A program made the translations under genes and the position numbers. Under the pieces are notes generated by a model, which saw only the letters and a list, made by a program, of their open reading frames with translations, made no database searches and was not told where the DNA came from. A stretch of DNA of 64,000 nt from Dromiciops gliroides (Eukaryota; Chordata; Mammalia; Microbiotheria; Microbiotheriidae). Of this stretch, positions 24,580-37,125 are shown piece after piece (positions within the stretch are counted from its first letter, which is position 1; every line of letters begins with the position of its first letter). The stretch lies in assembly GCF_019393635.1 (NCBI RefSeq), contig NC_057861.1, positions 195,186,526 through 195,250,525 of the forward strand. The letters are read 5' to 3'.

Positions 24580-25205
24580 ATATTGCTCACTGTATATGGG
24601 GGAGCAGAGACTATCCACTGGGGCTTATTGATCAGTTCTTGCTGTCTGTATTCAAAGGTCCTCAGCAGTGCTTATGATATTTTTCACCACATTAACTGTT
24701 GGGATGATATGCTATGACAGCTTTTAAAAACAGCCCCCAGAGCTCCAAATAGCTCCAATTACATCTTTAGTCTAACAGTTGCCTCCACCAAGGGGCACAT
24801 AGCTCAGTGTTCTAGGAAAAGGAGGAGACAATGAAAAAGCCAATAATCATCATTTACGCAACACCGCCCTGTGGCCATCCCCCACTCCCTATCCCCCTTA
24901 AGCTAAAGCCTATCATTGCTTTCCTTCACTGTAGCTTTTCATAATCCTTAACATATGGTCCTTGTTTTGATAGGCATGAAATTACATCAAGGTCATTTTT
25001 AATAACTGTCAATAGCCCCAGAACAGCAGTCAGTTTTATTGACACCTATGCTGAGGAGCTCAGGGAGCTGTAAGTAGCACACGAGACCTGCCTGGGAAAG
25101 CTGATCCACTGGGAAACAGATTATTATTGATATTAGTAAATTAGTATTGATAGAAATTTGATGAGTATAGTGCTTCTGGATCCTTCCACAATGCACTCAT
25201 GTCGA
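24580..25205. other. Candidate conserved non-coding block
   Basis: The sequence is compositionally balanced and repeat-free, with motif-rich text such as TTGATAGGCATGAAATTACA near 24,970 and CATCATTTACGCAACACCGC near 24,850. It lacks the A-rich or microsatellite character of its neighbours. Conservation is a guess from texture; no coding frame is seen. Confidence 0.25.
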
Positions 25206-25679
25206 CAGCCTTGAGAGCTCAGAGCCCTCTGTGGTTCAGACAAACATGAAGTCACAGTCTCTTCATCTGTTCTTCATCTCTTTGTTTTCTTTATCTTTTT
25301 CGGTAGGCATGGAGGAAAAGGCACAGGGATGAAACTCCCTCAGGGCCCAAAGTGGAAAATCCTTAAAATATATAGATATTGTTTAAATGATTCATCTCAG
25401 AAAAGTAAAAATCTTTTTCAAGAAACTAAGTCCTGAACTCTCATTCTTTTCCTCCTTTGATAGAGGAAATATATTCTTTTCTCTATCACTCCTGTATCAT
25501 TCAAAGGTTGGATGCAAACTTGAAATTGGAAATAGGATGCTTGAAACTGAGAGTTATAAAGTGACCATGTGGTAAACTGTTCAGTCCATTGTTTGCAGTT
25601 TTCTGTGCTTGTATGGTCAATGCAGATTTTCAAGTGGTTTTCCATAGTGGCTAGAATATGTGTCTGCCTTAAAGGTTCT

Positions 25680-25925
25680 GGGATTAGTTGAGAAATCTAG
25701 ATGGAGTGGTGGATAGAATGGTGGACTAGGAGCCAGGACAACTTGATTTCAAATCCATTCTTAATTATTAGTTATGTGACCCTTAGATATGCATTAGCTC
25801 TGTGCCTCAGTTTTCTCATATATAAAATGGGGGGAATAATAACTTCCTAGGTTGTTATGAAGATTAAGTGTGATATTTGTAAAGTGATTTGCAAACCTTA
25901 AAGCACTGTATAAAGATTAGGTAGT
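25680..25925 (+). repeat. Marsupial SINE, MIR-like, older family
   Basis: tRNA-like head, core and a long 3' part (GTGCCTCAGTTTTCTCAT, AATGGGGGGAATAAT, TTTGCAAACCTTAAAGCACT). The same layout is seen at 38,900-39,150. Confidence 0.75.
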
Positions 25926-27052
25926 AGAGGGAGAATAATGAAGTGGAGAAGGAGGAGGAGGAGGAAAAATGCAATAGTTCTTGACATTACCAGGGATGGT
26001 CTCCAATATTCAGCCTGCACACAGAAAATGGCCCTCAGGGAGAAAAAAAAGTGATTTATTGGGGATTAATCACAGAATAAAGAGCCATTATGAGAGGAAC
26101 TCATGATATAAATGAGGAACAACTCTAAAACAGTATTTCATCACTGGGAGAAAATTATGCTGTAGGAGGAGTCCTTAGAAGATGGAATGTTGGCTGACTG
26201 GGTAGATAAGGCAGTGGTGTTTCAGGGAAGAACAAACGCAAACAAACCTTTGGTTGAGACTCTATAATAAAAAAATTGTAAAACTCCTGGTTGGGAGTCA
26301 GGATAAAAACCCTCAGAGACCAGTCATACCATATCAGATATTGGTTAAATATAATTATGTTTCAAACTCTATAGCTCTATCTTCACAATTAAAAAACTGT
26401 ACTATAGTAAGCTTCTCTGTGTTTTTTAAGTAAGTATGGTACGCAGTTGAAAATATAAAGACTCAAGAAATTAGTGTTAATGCAATTATGTACTGTATTA
26501 CTAATTCTGAAAATACAGAACAAGATAACTGGAAAGAAAAACTGAACTATGTAGTGTAATTGTCACAAGCCACTCTTATGATGATCCAGTTCTCTTCTTG
26601 ATCATGAAACAAAACCTACCCTTTAAAGTGAACATCTTTGGTTGTATTACCTACACACATATTACAAGTATATATGTAAATTTGTATGCATGTATATGAA
26701 TGTGTATTTAGGCTATATGTATATGTATATGTATATATATACATATATATGTGTTTGTGTGTGTATATATGTAATCTCAGCTTCTGCAAAGAATTGGCTA
26801 TCCAAATAAAATCCTGGCATTTGGAGTTCTTCCCAGTTTGATAGGAGTAGAAACTGACATAAGATTAAATCTCAAACAGGAGAATAGAGCTTTTCACATA
26901 GGGACAATAACATGAGTCTTGAGAATCAAGGACAAAGAGGAGAGAAGGACAGAATTGGCAGTTGTCCCATGTTAGGTGTTATGTTGGCAACATTTCCAAT
27001 TCCTGTCTTTAAGACTAAGAGGTATGATTTCTACATGGACCATCTGAGAGCG
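25926..27052. other. No gene; TA/TG microsatellite at 26,650-26,775
   Basis: A GGA-rich patch at 25,950-25,965 and an alternating TATG/TA run at 26,700-26,770. Otherwise unremarkable. Confidence 0.5.
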
Positions 27053-27114
27053 GGGTGTGTGTGTGTGTGTGTGTATGTGTGTGTGTGTGTGTGTGTGTAT
27101 GTGTGTGTGTGTGT

Positions 27115-27158
<44 letters not shown>

Positions 27159-27200
27159 GACAGACAGACAGACAAAGAAAGAGACAGAGACAGAGAGTGA
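27053..27200. repeat. Compound (TG)n-(GA)n-(CAGA)n microsatellite
   Basis: TG at 27,053-27,114, GA at 27,115-27,154, then CAGA-type repeats to about 27,198. Frames of 60-130 codons across it are artefacts. Confidence 0.95.
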
Positions 27201-27261
27201 ATCTTATTTATTGCACAATGGCAAGAATCCTGAGAGAGATGTTACTCTATCCCACATCCAG

Positions 27262-27500
27262 CATCTGGATGACACAATGGATAGAATGCTGGGCCTGGAT
27301 CTGAGTTCAAACCGAGCCTCAGACACTTTTATAGCTATGGGACCCTAGGCAAGTCACTTACTTCCATTTTCCTCATTTTCCTCATCTGAAAAATGAGCTG
27401 GAGAAGGAAATAGCAAACCATTCCAGTATCTTTCCCAAGAAAATTCCGAAAGGTGTCACAAAGAGTTGGACATGGCTGAAAAATGACTAAACAACAATCC
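27262..27500 (+). repeat. Older marsupial SINE, full-length
   Basis: Head (GGATGACACAATGGATAGAA), core (GGCAAGTCACTTACTTCC) and a long tail with CTGGAGAAGGAAATAGCAAA and CAAAGAGTTGGACATGGCTG. Also seen antisense at 9,740-9,958. Confidence 0.8.
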
Positions 27501-29889
27501 CACATCCAACTTAATTCTGCTTAATTATGTGCATGTTTTAATGTATTCTGTTAAAGAATGCTTTTGCCTGATTTAATATCATTTCTCATAAATATCTGTG
27601 CTCATACCTGTCCTAAGATGCCCAGAGTCTCTTTGTTCCTGGCATGAGGGTGCAATGGGAGCCATAAAGAAAAGAAGTATGTTTCCAACACAAGACTAAG
27701 CTCTCAAGCCCCAAACCATGTGTAAGACTTTTGGCTTCTCACTGGGGGCATGAGAATGAGTCAATTCATGATTACCATTTTAAGTATAGAATTACTATGG
27801 ATATGGGCAAAATTTTATAAATCTGTCTTATAGACATGAGCTAATGTTACACATATATAACAAATGTGTATATCTAAGTACACATGCATATACAAGTGTG
27901 TATGTATACATAATATGTGTATGTAGAGGCAGTTGTACACAGTATATAAAGAGCTGGCTTTAGAATTGGGACAATTTGGGTTGCAATGTTGCCTCTAACA
28001 CACACTATGTGTCTCAGAGCAAATTACCCAGCACCTCCAGGCATTCTTTATAAGTTGCAGAAAAAGTGTCTGTTAGTATTGTTAAAAGGGGGTTTCCTTA
28101 CCAGGAATTTTCTATTTCCTATGCTGTGAAATCATAGGTCTGATTTTTGTTCCAGATCTGTGATTTCATCAGTATGGGGAACACCTGACATTGAAACTAC
28201 CTCTCCACTGATGTAAATTAACAAATCTTATAAATTACAGTCCTTGAATTGCCCTAGGGAGCACTGAAAGGTTCACAGATTTTCTCTTAATCACATAGCA
28301 ATTATGTATCTGAAGCAGAACTTGAATCCAGGTCTTTATGATGTCATGCTGCTCCCCAGTTAATCATAATGATAAAAATACTTATGGAACACTAGAATGT
28401 TTAGGAAAATCTGATCACTCAGATCCATTGACTTTTTTTTCTCTTCATGTTTATGAACATTAGAATCGGAGTTGATTTAAAAGTGACCTGGTATTCTTTG
28501 ATTATGCTGAGGGACATGATCCAATTCAAAATATGATGATATGAGAACAGGCTACAAATCTCTTCCTGCCAGACAACTCACAGAATCGAAATCATTTTAT
28601 CCATAGCCAATATGCCTTAGGAAGTACCAACATAAGCAACATAACAAAAGGAAGGACTGAGAGGAATTATTCTAAAAGCTACATTTAAGAGTGTGATGGT
28701 GCTCTTGAAATAGTATAAAACAAATTCACATACAACTTTTTCTTTTTTTTTTTGTGAAGAAAAAAAAAAAGGAACTCAAATATTTGAGAGATAATGAAGA
28801 TCACACAGTGATCTCTAGTCCATGAGAGAAGTCCTTGATTTTTTCCATTCACTTTTTTTTTTCCTGTTCATTTGATCATGATCTTAACAGTCATAAGACC
28901 ATATTCCTTTTTCCCCAGTGGCAGACACTTAAGGATCAGCATAACTATGATGCCAATGAACACTGATACAATCTCTGTCTTTAATTGCAGGACAAATTCC
29001 AGGCTTTTCTGTAAACTGAATGAAGGCCAGATAACACATCTATATTGTGAAAGGTATCAACACACCAGTTTAAATAAATCCCAAACTATAGTCTTTTTCA
29101 CATGTGGATTTTTTTTTAAATGTGGAATATAGTTGTTCTTATCTAGGCTGATTTGAAGTATCTGCTAACCCTGAGTTTAATGAAGATATGTCATTAAGAA
29201 ATAAAAACCAATATCTCATCAAAATTTCCAAAGTTGCTATGTGGCAGCCCATGTTTTTCCATGGGTTTTATAACTGAAAAGTACAGTGTTTCCTGAAATC
29301 TCTAAAAGTCCCTTTTCACATCAAAAATGGCAGCAAGATGATTGTCATGTAGATTTTTCTTGTTCCTGGCCAGATTTCACAGACTCTGGGGATCTCTGCT
29401 GGGAATTGTATTTTTCAATTGTCTTCACTCAGTGAAGACCATTCTGAAGTCTCTTCTTTGTCACTGGCAAAAGTTAATAGCATTTGTATTATAAACCAGA
29501 TTGAGAAAATTTCACTATCTGATTGGCTGATAAATATTCCCAAAGTGCTAATATCCTGAGAAATTGGCACTTCTTAAAACCTTGCTTATGGCTTTAGTAC
29601 TATATTATTGTTTGCAAGGTGCCTGTGATGTGATAAATAGTAGAAAATCAGAGAAAGAGGAGATTAAAAACTGGTGACCAAGTAATAGTACCAAATCACT
29701 AAAGTGATTCAAGTGAATAGCATGTGAAGACATATCTCCTAAATCATTGCATATTTCCCTTTATAAAATAATATGTCTTAAATAATTAATTCTAAATCTT
29801 CCTATACATATCTTTCTGCCTAATAACAGGTACTTTAGAGTCTATGAAAAAAATCCAAATTGGTGTATTTTTTTTTTTGAAAATGCTAG
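27501..29889. other. No gene seen
   Basis: Small TATG microsatellite at 27,850-27,925 and weak MIR-like scraps at about 27,940-28,060 and 28,300-28,350. The rest reads as single-copy AT-rich DNA. Confidence 0.5.
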
Positions 29890-30069
29890 TTTTAATTGCA
29901 AAAGTGCTGCCGGCTTCAGATTTTAATTGCAATTCACAAATGGTTGGATTGCCTGTGCTCCATTACAAAGAAAAAATCATTTTAATAGCAAAAGTGCTGC
30001 CTCAGTGCAGATTCCAATTTCATTTTACAAGATACTGGGTCATTCAGTGTCATTATAAAGAATAAAATG
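29890..30069. repeat. Imperfect 90-bp tandem duplication
   Basis: Two units (29,890-29,979 and 29,980-30,069) each start with TTTTAATWGCAAAAGTGCTG and end with a CATTAYAAAGAA segment. They have diverged but keep the same length and motif order. It is not a microsatellite and not a repeat family I know. Confidence 0.7.
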
Positions 30070-31929
30070 GCTAGGATGAACCTTAAAGGTGTTGACTGGG
30101 TCATAGATATCAGTGAAGTATCTTCCTTAGTGAGGCTGCTTTGAACTTGCCTCTCATTTTCATCCAGAAGGACTAAATCAGAGAAATCATAAGTGCTTAA
30201 TAGAGTCCAAAAGACCCTGAGCTATAGAAGGACTCAAAATGCAATGAACAGCCTAATTTCCTTTACTGTATATCTTTTCCTTTACCAGTTTGGGTTTTTT
30301 TTCCCCATCAAAATGTTATGTTCCCTCAAAATATAATGCCATTTTTTCATTGACCCTTAAGCCAACTGGAGCACATGATGCTATTCCAATGGCATTACCA
30401 TTTAGCTATTCCATTCTGTTTCAGTATTGCTGCTGGTACCCTCTCTGGCTCTTTATTGAATAAAGAAACATATAAAAACTTTGAAATATAGTGTTAGGGC
30501 CTGAAGACATCTTAGAGGTTATCTGGTTCAACCTTCCTCACTTGACAGATGGGTAAAGGGGATATCAAGTGAACATGGGACTTGTTCAAGGTCACACAGT
30601 TATTCATAGGGTAGAAAGTAGACCCCAAATATTCTGACTTACACTATAACATAGTTCGTGTGAGTCAGGTTTTATGTAAAGCAGGAAAATCTTTAAGAAA
30701 AGTGTCCAAAATCCTTATTTTGTAATCTAGCAGAAATATAACATAACATAATATAATATAATATAACATAACATTGTAATGTGATGTAACATAACATATT
30801 ACACAATATATCATAATTTGAACTTAAGTCCCAAATGGCTGAGAGATGAGAGGGGTAGGAAGAGGTTACTAATCACATTATTATTTAGTTCTCTTATGGC
30901 TTGCTCTATTTCATTGTTCCTAAACTTCATTATATAATAATGCAACATATGCTTCTAGTGGTCATCTGCATGGGACTCTGGACTACTGTGAAACTTCTGA
31001 GTGGCTTCTGTTATGTTTCCTCACATCTGTTGCTATTCCAATAGGTCCGGATACACCTGGCCATGGTCTGGGTTCAAAAACATCTAACTAATGACTAGAG
31101 GTCTGATGAAATACAAAATGCATTCTTCCAAATAATTGCCAAACATTTTAAACCAAGTGAAAGAGCATTGCATGTTGCAGGTATATTACAGATAGATCTA
31201 AGTTATTTCTTAATGTTTATGGCGAGAAAATTACTAGAAAAAATTATTTGTCACCTTTCCAAAGAACAAAACCTACTTTTTTGTTTGTTTTCTTTTGGGA
31301 GGAGGCTTGGGTAAAATGTATCTGTGCTTCATCATTATACAGCTAGGGGAAAAAAGCAACATATTTATTCATTGCCATCAGGATTTTAGAATATCCATCT
31401 ATCACAAAGCAGAACAAAAATGTCATAGTTTTGAAATTAGGCAGAGGGTAAAGATTGATATTCAAGAAACTGAAATAAGATTCTTTTTTGATACAAACTA
31501 GGGGCTAGAAATAACTTCCTCTCTATATGCTAAAAAACAATTTATACATATATAGTTTTGGCAGATATAGAAAATTATAAACATATAAACAGTCCAGAAT
31601 AAAATGAAACTTCAATTATTCTTTAATATATTTTAGCACAAAAATAGCCTTACCACTATCTGTAACATGTGATGCTAAAGTTATATTTGAAATGTATTTT
31701 CCTAAATTCATTTCAAAATCTCATTATACTAAAATCTTGAAGCACTATTAGAGAAATGCAACAGATAAATGGTACCTATTTTGTAGATGAGAAATAAGAA
31801 AGCTTTTGAAAGTTGTATCTCATTTTTGAAACTATTGATCCCAGAATTGCAGAGCTTGAAGAAACAGATATCATCTAGTGCAACCCCACTGAGATCCAGA
31901 GAGGTCACATAGATATTTATCATTTTCCT
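30070..31929. other. No gene; MIR-like scraps and (ATAAC)n
   Basis: MIR-like sequence at about 30,490-30,640 (AAGGTCACACAGTTATTC) and 31,840-31,925, and an ATAAC/ATATA pentanucleotide run at 30,738-30,812. Confidence 0.5.
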
Positions 31930-32930
31930 AATTGGTCTGACCATGTAACTCCCCTTCTTAAAAGTCTCTGGTGGCTCCCCATTGCCTTTAGGATGAAGTC
32001 CTCCATTTGGTATTTAAAGCTTTTTCATAATCTGACTCCAGCCAACATTTTCAGATTAATTAAACATTATACCCCTTCATGCATTCTACAGGCTAACCAA
32101 ACAGTACTTGTAGCACCCCTCCTTCACTGCTTCACTACTTCACTGCTTCTGCCCCAGCCTCTGAAACTTTCATTTCAAGAAGCAACATCTATGGAGCAAC
32201 ATCAGACACCAGGTACCTTCTTGTGAAGGTGCTTCAGGTCCTACCTCCTCAGCAACCATAGCAATTGCCTGGAAAATAGAGTTCTTATCACCAAAGCCCT
32301 TGACATAGTCAAATGATACAACATTAGAAACCAATATGGTGTTATTAATGGAAATGGTAACCAAGAAGATGCATTACCCGGGACACAATTTGCTGGGGTA
32401 CCCTAAAGATGCTAATATTTTCCTTTCTGACTTGGTGCTGAAATATTATACATGTTGTGTTCTCCATTAGAATGTGAGCTCCTGGCATGCAGAACTATCT
32501 GTGCTTTTATATTTGTATCTACAATTCTTTTTATGTTTTAAGTGTTTGTGTTTAATAAATTCTTTTAGATTCATTCGTTTGTTTGTTCATTCATTCCTCA
32601 TAAACATCCCATCTCCTGCTTCTGTTAGTTAGCACAGGGGCTAGTCCACACTCAAAATACAACTTTATCCTCACCTCCCCATTTCAGGATCCTGTGTTCT
32701 TTAAAACTCAGCTCATACCTGCTCTCATGGGAGGCCTTTCATGACCCCTCAGTAACTCACAACCCTCCCAAATCATTTTGTAATCAGTGTCTATTTACTT
32801 ATAGTATTATGTGTTATTACTCCCAATAGAATGTAAGCCACTTAAGGGCAGGTATTACTTTATTTTTCATCTTTGCCAAGCATATAGTATGTGTCTAATG
32901 AATGCCTGTTTATTAATTGGTTGTAAGATC
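31930..32930 (+). repeat. Two old LINE 3'-end type repeats
   Basis: 31,930-32,590 reads as the text typical of ancient mammalian LINE 3' regions (CATGTAACTCC.., GGTGGCTCCCCATTGCC, AATGTGAGCTCCTGG, ..TTTAATAAATTCTTTTAGATTCATTC). 32,650-32,930 repeats the same order (AAAACTCAGCTCATACC, AGAATGTAAGCCACTTAAGG, TCTAATGAATGCCTG). L2 or L3 type; the exact family is not settled. Confidence 0.5.
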
Positions 32931-33959
32931 CCCTAATTCCTAGGTCAAGACTCTTCATGGAAATATTACCTTGAAAAGCACACACATGAACTGTTGTATG
33001 ACAATATAAAAAGTTAAAAGAGCTCTACAGTATACTGTTAATATCTCATTTCTATCAAAACAAACTATTCCACTGTTTAAAAAAAATTAAGCACTTTAGG
33101 CATTGTATTTCCTTTCAGCCCAATAGGGTACTATTCATTAGTCTAATAATAATTAATCAAATATTAAAGAGGATTAAAGAATGTCTCAATATAGGTAAGG
33201 TTTTTCTGGACTTCAGTTTTTGAGGATGACTGGACTATAAGACTTGTAGAGTTCTTTCCATAGCTAACATTTTATGATGTGGCAATGAATAGATATTTCC
33301 AAAATATATAGAAATTTGAAAGATACACATAAATTCCAACAAAGAAACCATTTCCAATGAAAATGTAAACAATTAAGATTAAAATCTTAAATTAGAACAA
33401 AACTTCCATTCAGGTCATATACAAAAATGTGTAAAGAAGTAGTCAAGGATTCAGTAAACAAAAACAGTCTTAGGAAGTAAGCTTTCCTTTGATGCAGAAT
33501 TTCATCAGAGTCCATCAATTGCATTAAAAGAATATATGTGTGTGTATGTGTATGTACATATTATACATAAATATATATATGTAAGATTATATTTCAAAAT
33601 CCCAATATCCAACCAAAGTATTATTAAGAGTTGACATTTTCAAGGGGGAATGTCTTTACTAGAATAACATCCTGCTTCTTTGTAGTGATTTTTATAAAGC
33701 TTACAAATTTCATCCAAGTATCCAAAAATGCATTTCTATTGCTCATAGATTTTATTGGATAATTTATATGTTGGAACACGACTGTATACAGGTCCTGGAA
33801 TCCAGGTATAAGCAGCTTTATTATTGATTGTCATCACCTTATTTTCTATTAATAGTATTACCAATTTTACAGGATTGCTGAGAGAAAAATATTTAGTCAA
33901 TCTTAGCACTGTATGTAGGTGTCAGTTATTCCTATTGCCCAAGATCATGAGATTAGTAA
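32931..33959. other. No gene seen
   Basis: AT-rich single-copy-looking DNA with a short TG/TA run at 33,536-33,585. Confidence 0.5.
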
Positions 33960-34570
33960 TTTATTTTTTAATTTAAATTTTTTATTTAGAATTTTCCCCA
34001 AGTTACATGTAAAAAAAGAAAAAAATTCACATTGATTTTTAAAAACTTTGTGTTCTAAATTTTCTTCCTCCCTCCCTCCTAAACTCTCCCTATGCAATCA
34101 AGCAATTTAATATGTCATACATGTGAAGTTATGCAAAGCATCTTTAAATTAGTCAGGTTGTGAAAGAAAATAGACAAAATAACTTTAGAAAGAGGAACTA
34201 ACAAATAAAAATATACTTCAATCTGTATTCAAATACTATCAGTTCTTCCTCTGTTAATGGTTTGCATTTTTCATATGTCTTTCTGATGGCATCCTGCTCA
34301 TCGTTTCTTTCACAATTACTATTGCTAATTGTATTAGCCTCCATCCTATTCCCTCCCCTTGATATTTACTATATTTACTATTTTCTTTCACCCTATCCCT
34401 CCTCGAAATTGTTTTGCTTTTTGAGGTTTGTAATTTTTAAAGTATCATATTGCTTAACTTCTCGATAAATGTGGGAGGGTTTGGAGGGAGGGAGAGAATT
34501 TGGAACTGAATTTTTTAGTGTATAAAAATGTATAAATGCTTTCAATGTATAAAAATGTATAAAAAAGAAG
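33960..34570 (-). repeat. L1 3' ends: antisense piece and short sense tail
   Basis: 33,960-34,330 is the reverse complement of a marsupial L1 3' end (TTTATTTAGAATTTTCCCCA, then CTCCCTCCCTCC, then degraded ORF2 tail). 34,450-34,565 is a sense-oriented L1 terminus (GGGAGGGTTTGGAGGGAGGG, GAATTTGGAACT, A-rich). Confidence 0.6.
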
Positions 34571-35434
34571 CAGAAGCCAGTAATTATTGTGATAGGATTT
34601 GAACCTAGTTTTACTATCTTCTAATACAGTGGTCAGGGAATATGCAACTAGCAGAGCCTAGAGCAGGTAGATGAATCCTGGGAGTGCTGACTATCCAAAC
34701 ACCATGACCTAAAATCAAGAAGTAATGTAATAAGGTGTACAAACAGAAGAAATTGTCACCATAGAGTCTAGAAATAGGAGACTTAGACAATAATACTTGG
34801 TCAGCATACAAAGGTGAGGTAATATGATAACAAAAGTGAATTTGGACCTTTGGGGCTAGATTCAAATCCCTGGTATAAAATTTTTCAAATTCACCAGCAG
34901 TGGGACCTTGAGCAAATCATGTAATTTCAGTAGACTTCAGTTTAACCCCCATGAAAATGAGGGGTTGGGCTTAAGGACCAGTGATCTAGGTACTTTCCAC
35001 ATCCAGATCTAGATATCATATCCCAGAATTGGCAGCAGCCTGTCCTAAACATTAAGAAATATAGAAAACTTCTGACTTTGGCAGAGCCTTGCCCTAGAAA
35101 TAAGATGATTAATTTAGAGCTGAAAGTGACCTCCTTGTGATCATCAGGTTCAACCCTCTCATTCTCTGGAAACTCAGATCTATCTGGAGTTGAGAGCCAA
35201 ACAAAGTTAAATGGATTGTATATAGGAGAGGAACAATGAATGAATCCATGGTCTCTGTCTCCAGAAGTAGCACTCTCTCTCCTCTGTGTTGTGGCTCTTT
35301 TGGAGTCCAAAGAACCTACTGGGTGGTACAGTTTGGCAAAGAGCTGGTGCTAAAGAAATATCTGTTGAATTGCTGAACTGAATGAACCAATACACCTGAT
35401 TCTGCTGCTTTCCTCCCAATGGGATTTGAATTCA
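34571..35434. other. No gene; MIR-like scraps
   Basis: Weak plus-strand MIR-like text at about 34,855-34,985 and 35,110-35,215. No conserved frame. Confidence 0.45.
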
Positions 35435-35870
35435 GTCAGTCGATCGTCAGTAAATAAACATTTATTAAGCACCTACTGTTTGCCAGGCATGTTACTTAGC
35501 AAGGGGAATGAAAAGAAAGGTTACATTCCATTGGAGGAAACAATAAAACAAATATGTGCAATTATATACAGCATAAATAGGAAATAATTAACAAAGGGAA
35601 GGCTAGAGAATTAAGGGGATTAGGAAAGTCTTTCTTGTTTGTAGAAAGTGAGATTTTAGTTGGGTCTTGAAGGATGCCAGGGAAGCAGATTATTTTTAAA
35701 CTAAGTAAGAACAATAAAAGCTACGACTTCGCAAGTATTAACAATATCATATTGCTGCCTTCTCAAGGGTTAGGGGAGGGCCAAAGGGAATGAGAGAATT
35801 TGGAGCTCAAATTTTAAAAAAATTAATGTAAAATGTTTTAAAAATATAATTGAGAACGATTTAACAAAAG
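35435..35870. repeat. L2 3' end (antisense) then L1 terminus (sense)
   Basis: 35,450-35,695 is the antisense L2-type end (AAACATTTATTAAGCACCTA, GGGTCTTGAAGGATGCCAGG). 35,735-35,870 is an L1 3' terminus (TATTGCTGCCTTCTCAAGGG, GAATTTGGAGCTCAAATTTT). Confidence 0.6.
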
Positions 35871-36502
35871 GAATAAAATGTATATAAATAATAAAAAGAA
35901 CTAACATTTAAATGTTATAAGACTTAAAGTCTTATAGAACACTTTAGAATTAGTCATCCCTCGACATTTGTGAACTCGACATTCTTGGTTTTGGTTATTC
36001 ACAGGTTGGTCATTGACAATCATATAGGAAGTTTTGGAGATTTTCCTGGTTCTGCTGAAAATTGCAGATGATGCACATGAGCAAAGAAAACTTTTAAAAG
36101 TCATAAATTCATAAATACTGTATAATATTAATTTATTTTGTCATTTACTCTCATAAGCTTATGTTAATAAATTCATTATAAACATTTAAACGTTTTTAAA
36201 GCTTCAGTGGGCAAAAGAACTATGTATGGATACATATTCTCTCCTTTGTCTCATTACCATCCAGATTTAGTCACATGGTTTCTTGCCTCAGTGATCTTTG
36301 TACCTTGCAATTTTTATAGGAGAAGGAAATTCACAAAGCAGGTGCTGTAGCTACACACCCGCTGCTGCAAGGACTGCATAATTCGGGAGATGCTAATGTC
36401 TCTCACATAGAAACTGAAACTTTTTTTATGGGTGAAGTGTTGTTTTACTTGTTTTTTTGTGTTAAATAAATATGATCAGAATTATTAAAAGTAAAGGTTT
36501 GG
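35871..36502. other. Possible old Tigger-like DNA transposon remnant
   Basis: The text at 35,950-36,010 (CATCCCTCGACATTTGTGAA, CTTGGTTTTGGTTATTCACA) resembles the terminal part of pogo/Tigger elements. I did not find a matching inverted terminus, so this is weak. Confidence 0.25.
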
Positions 36503-36654
36503 AGGGGCAGCTAGGTGGCGCAGTGGATAGAGCACTGGCCCTGGATTCAGGAGGACCTGAGTTCAAAACTGGCCTCAGACACTTAACACTTACTAGCTCT
36601 GTGACCCTGGGCAAGTCACTTAACCCCAATTGCCTCACACCAAAAAAAAAAAAA
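36503..36654 (+). repeat. WSINE1-type SINE
   Basis: TSD AGTAAAGGTTTGG at 36,490-36,502 and 36,655-36,667. Clean A tail and A-box TGGCGCAGTGG. Confidence 0.95.
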
Positions 36655-36739
36655 AGTAAAGGTTTGGGGTAAGGCCTAGAGTTTATCTCTGTTTTTCACA
36701 TTCACAGGCCTCCTGTACCCCTAGCTCCCAGGGACTTTT

Positions 36740-36945
36740 GAGGGTAGGCTGCAGTATTATATTTTATTGTTATGCCAACCCTGAGAGGCAGGTACAATTA
36801 TCATCCCCATTTTACAGATAAGAAAAATGAGACAGAGATTTAAAAATTCACTACAGATCACATACGGAGTAAATTTAGGAGGCTACATTTGAACTTAGAT
36901 CAGGATTCAAGGTCCAGTGCTCTAACCATTTTCATCACTGTTCTC
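36740..36945 (-). repeat. MIR-like SINE
   Basis: Antisense layout: GAGAGGCAGGTACAATTATC, CCCATTTTACAGATAAGAAA, then a B-box complement and CAGTGCTCTAACCA. Confidence 0.6.
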
Positions 36946-36974
36946 CAAAGACTTTTTTCCTTTCTATAGCAGAG

Positions 36975-37073
36975 GGATGAATAAAATAGAATAGAATAGA
37001 ATAGAAAGCAATGCAATGCAATACAAAATTTTATATATGTATATATACATACATGGACACACATACACACACA

Positions 37074-37125
<52 letters not shown>
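36975..37125. repeat. Compound (AATAG)n, TATG, CA and (TA)n microsatellite
   Basis: AATAG pentamers at 36,980-37,010, TATG/CA at 37,030-37,075, pure TA at 37,078-37,121. Confidence 0.9.

Noticed and set aside
36503..36654. tRNA gene (A and B boxes present)
   Set aside because: The boxes belong to the tRNA-derived head of the SINE. No cloverleaf or anticodon arm is intact.
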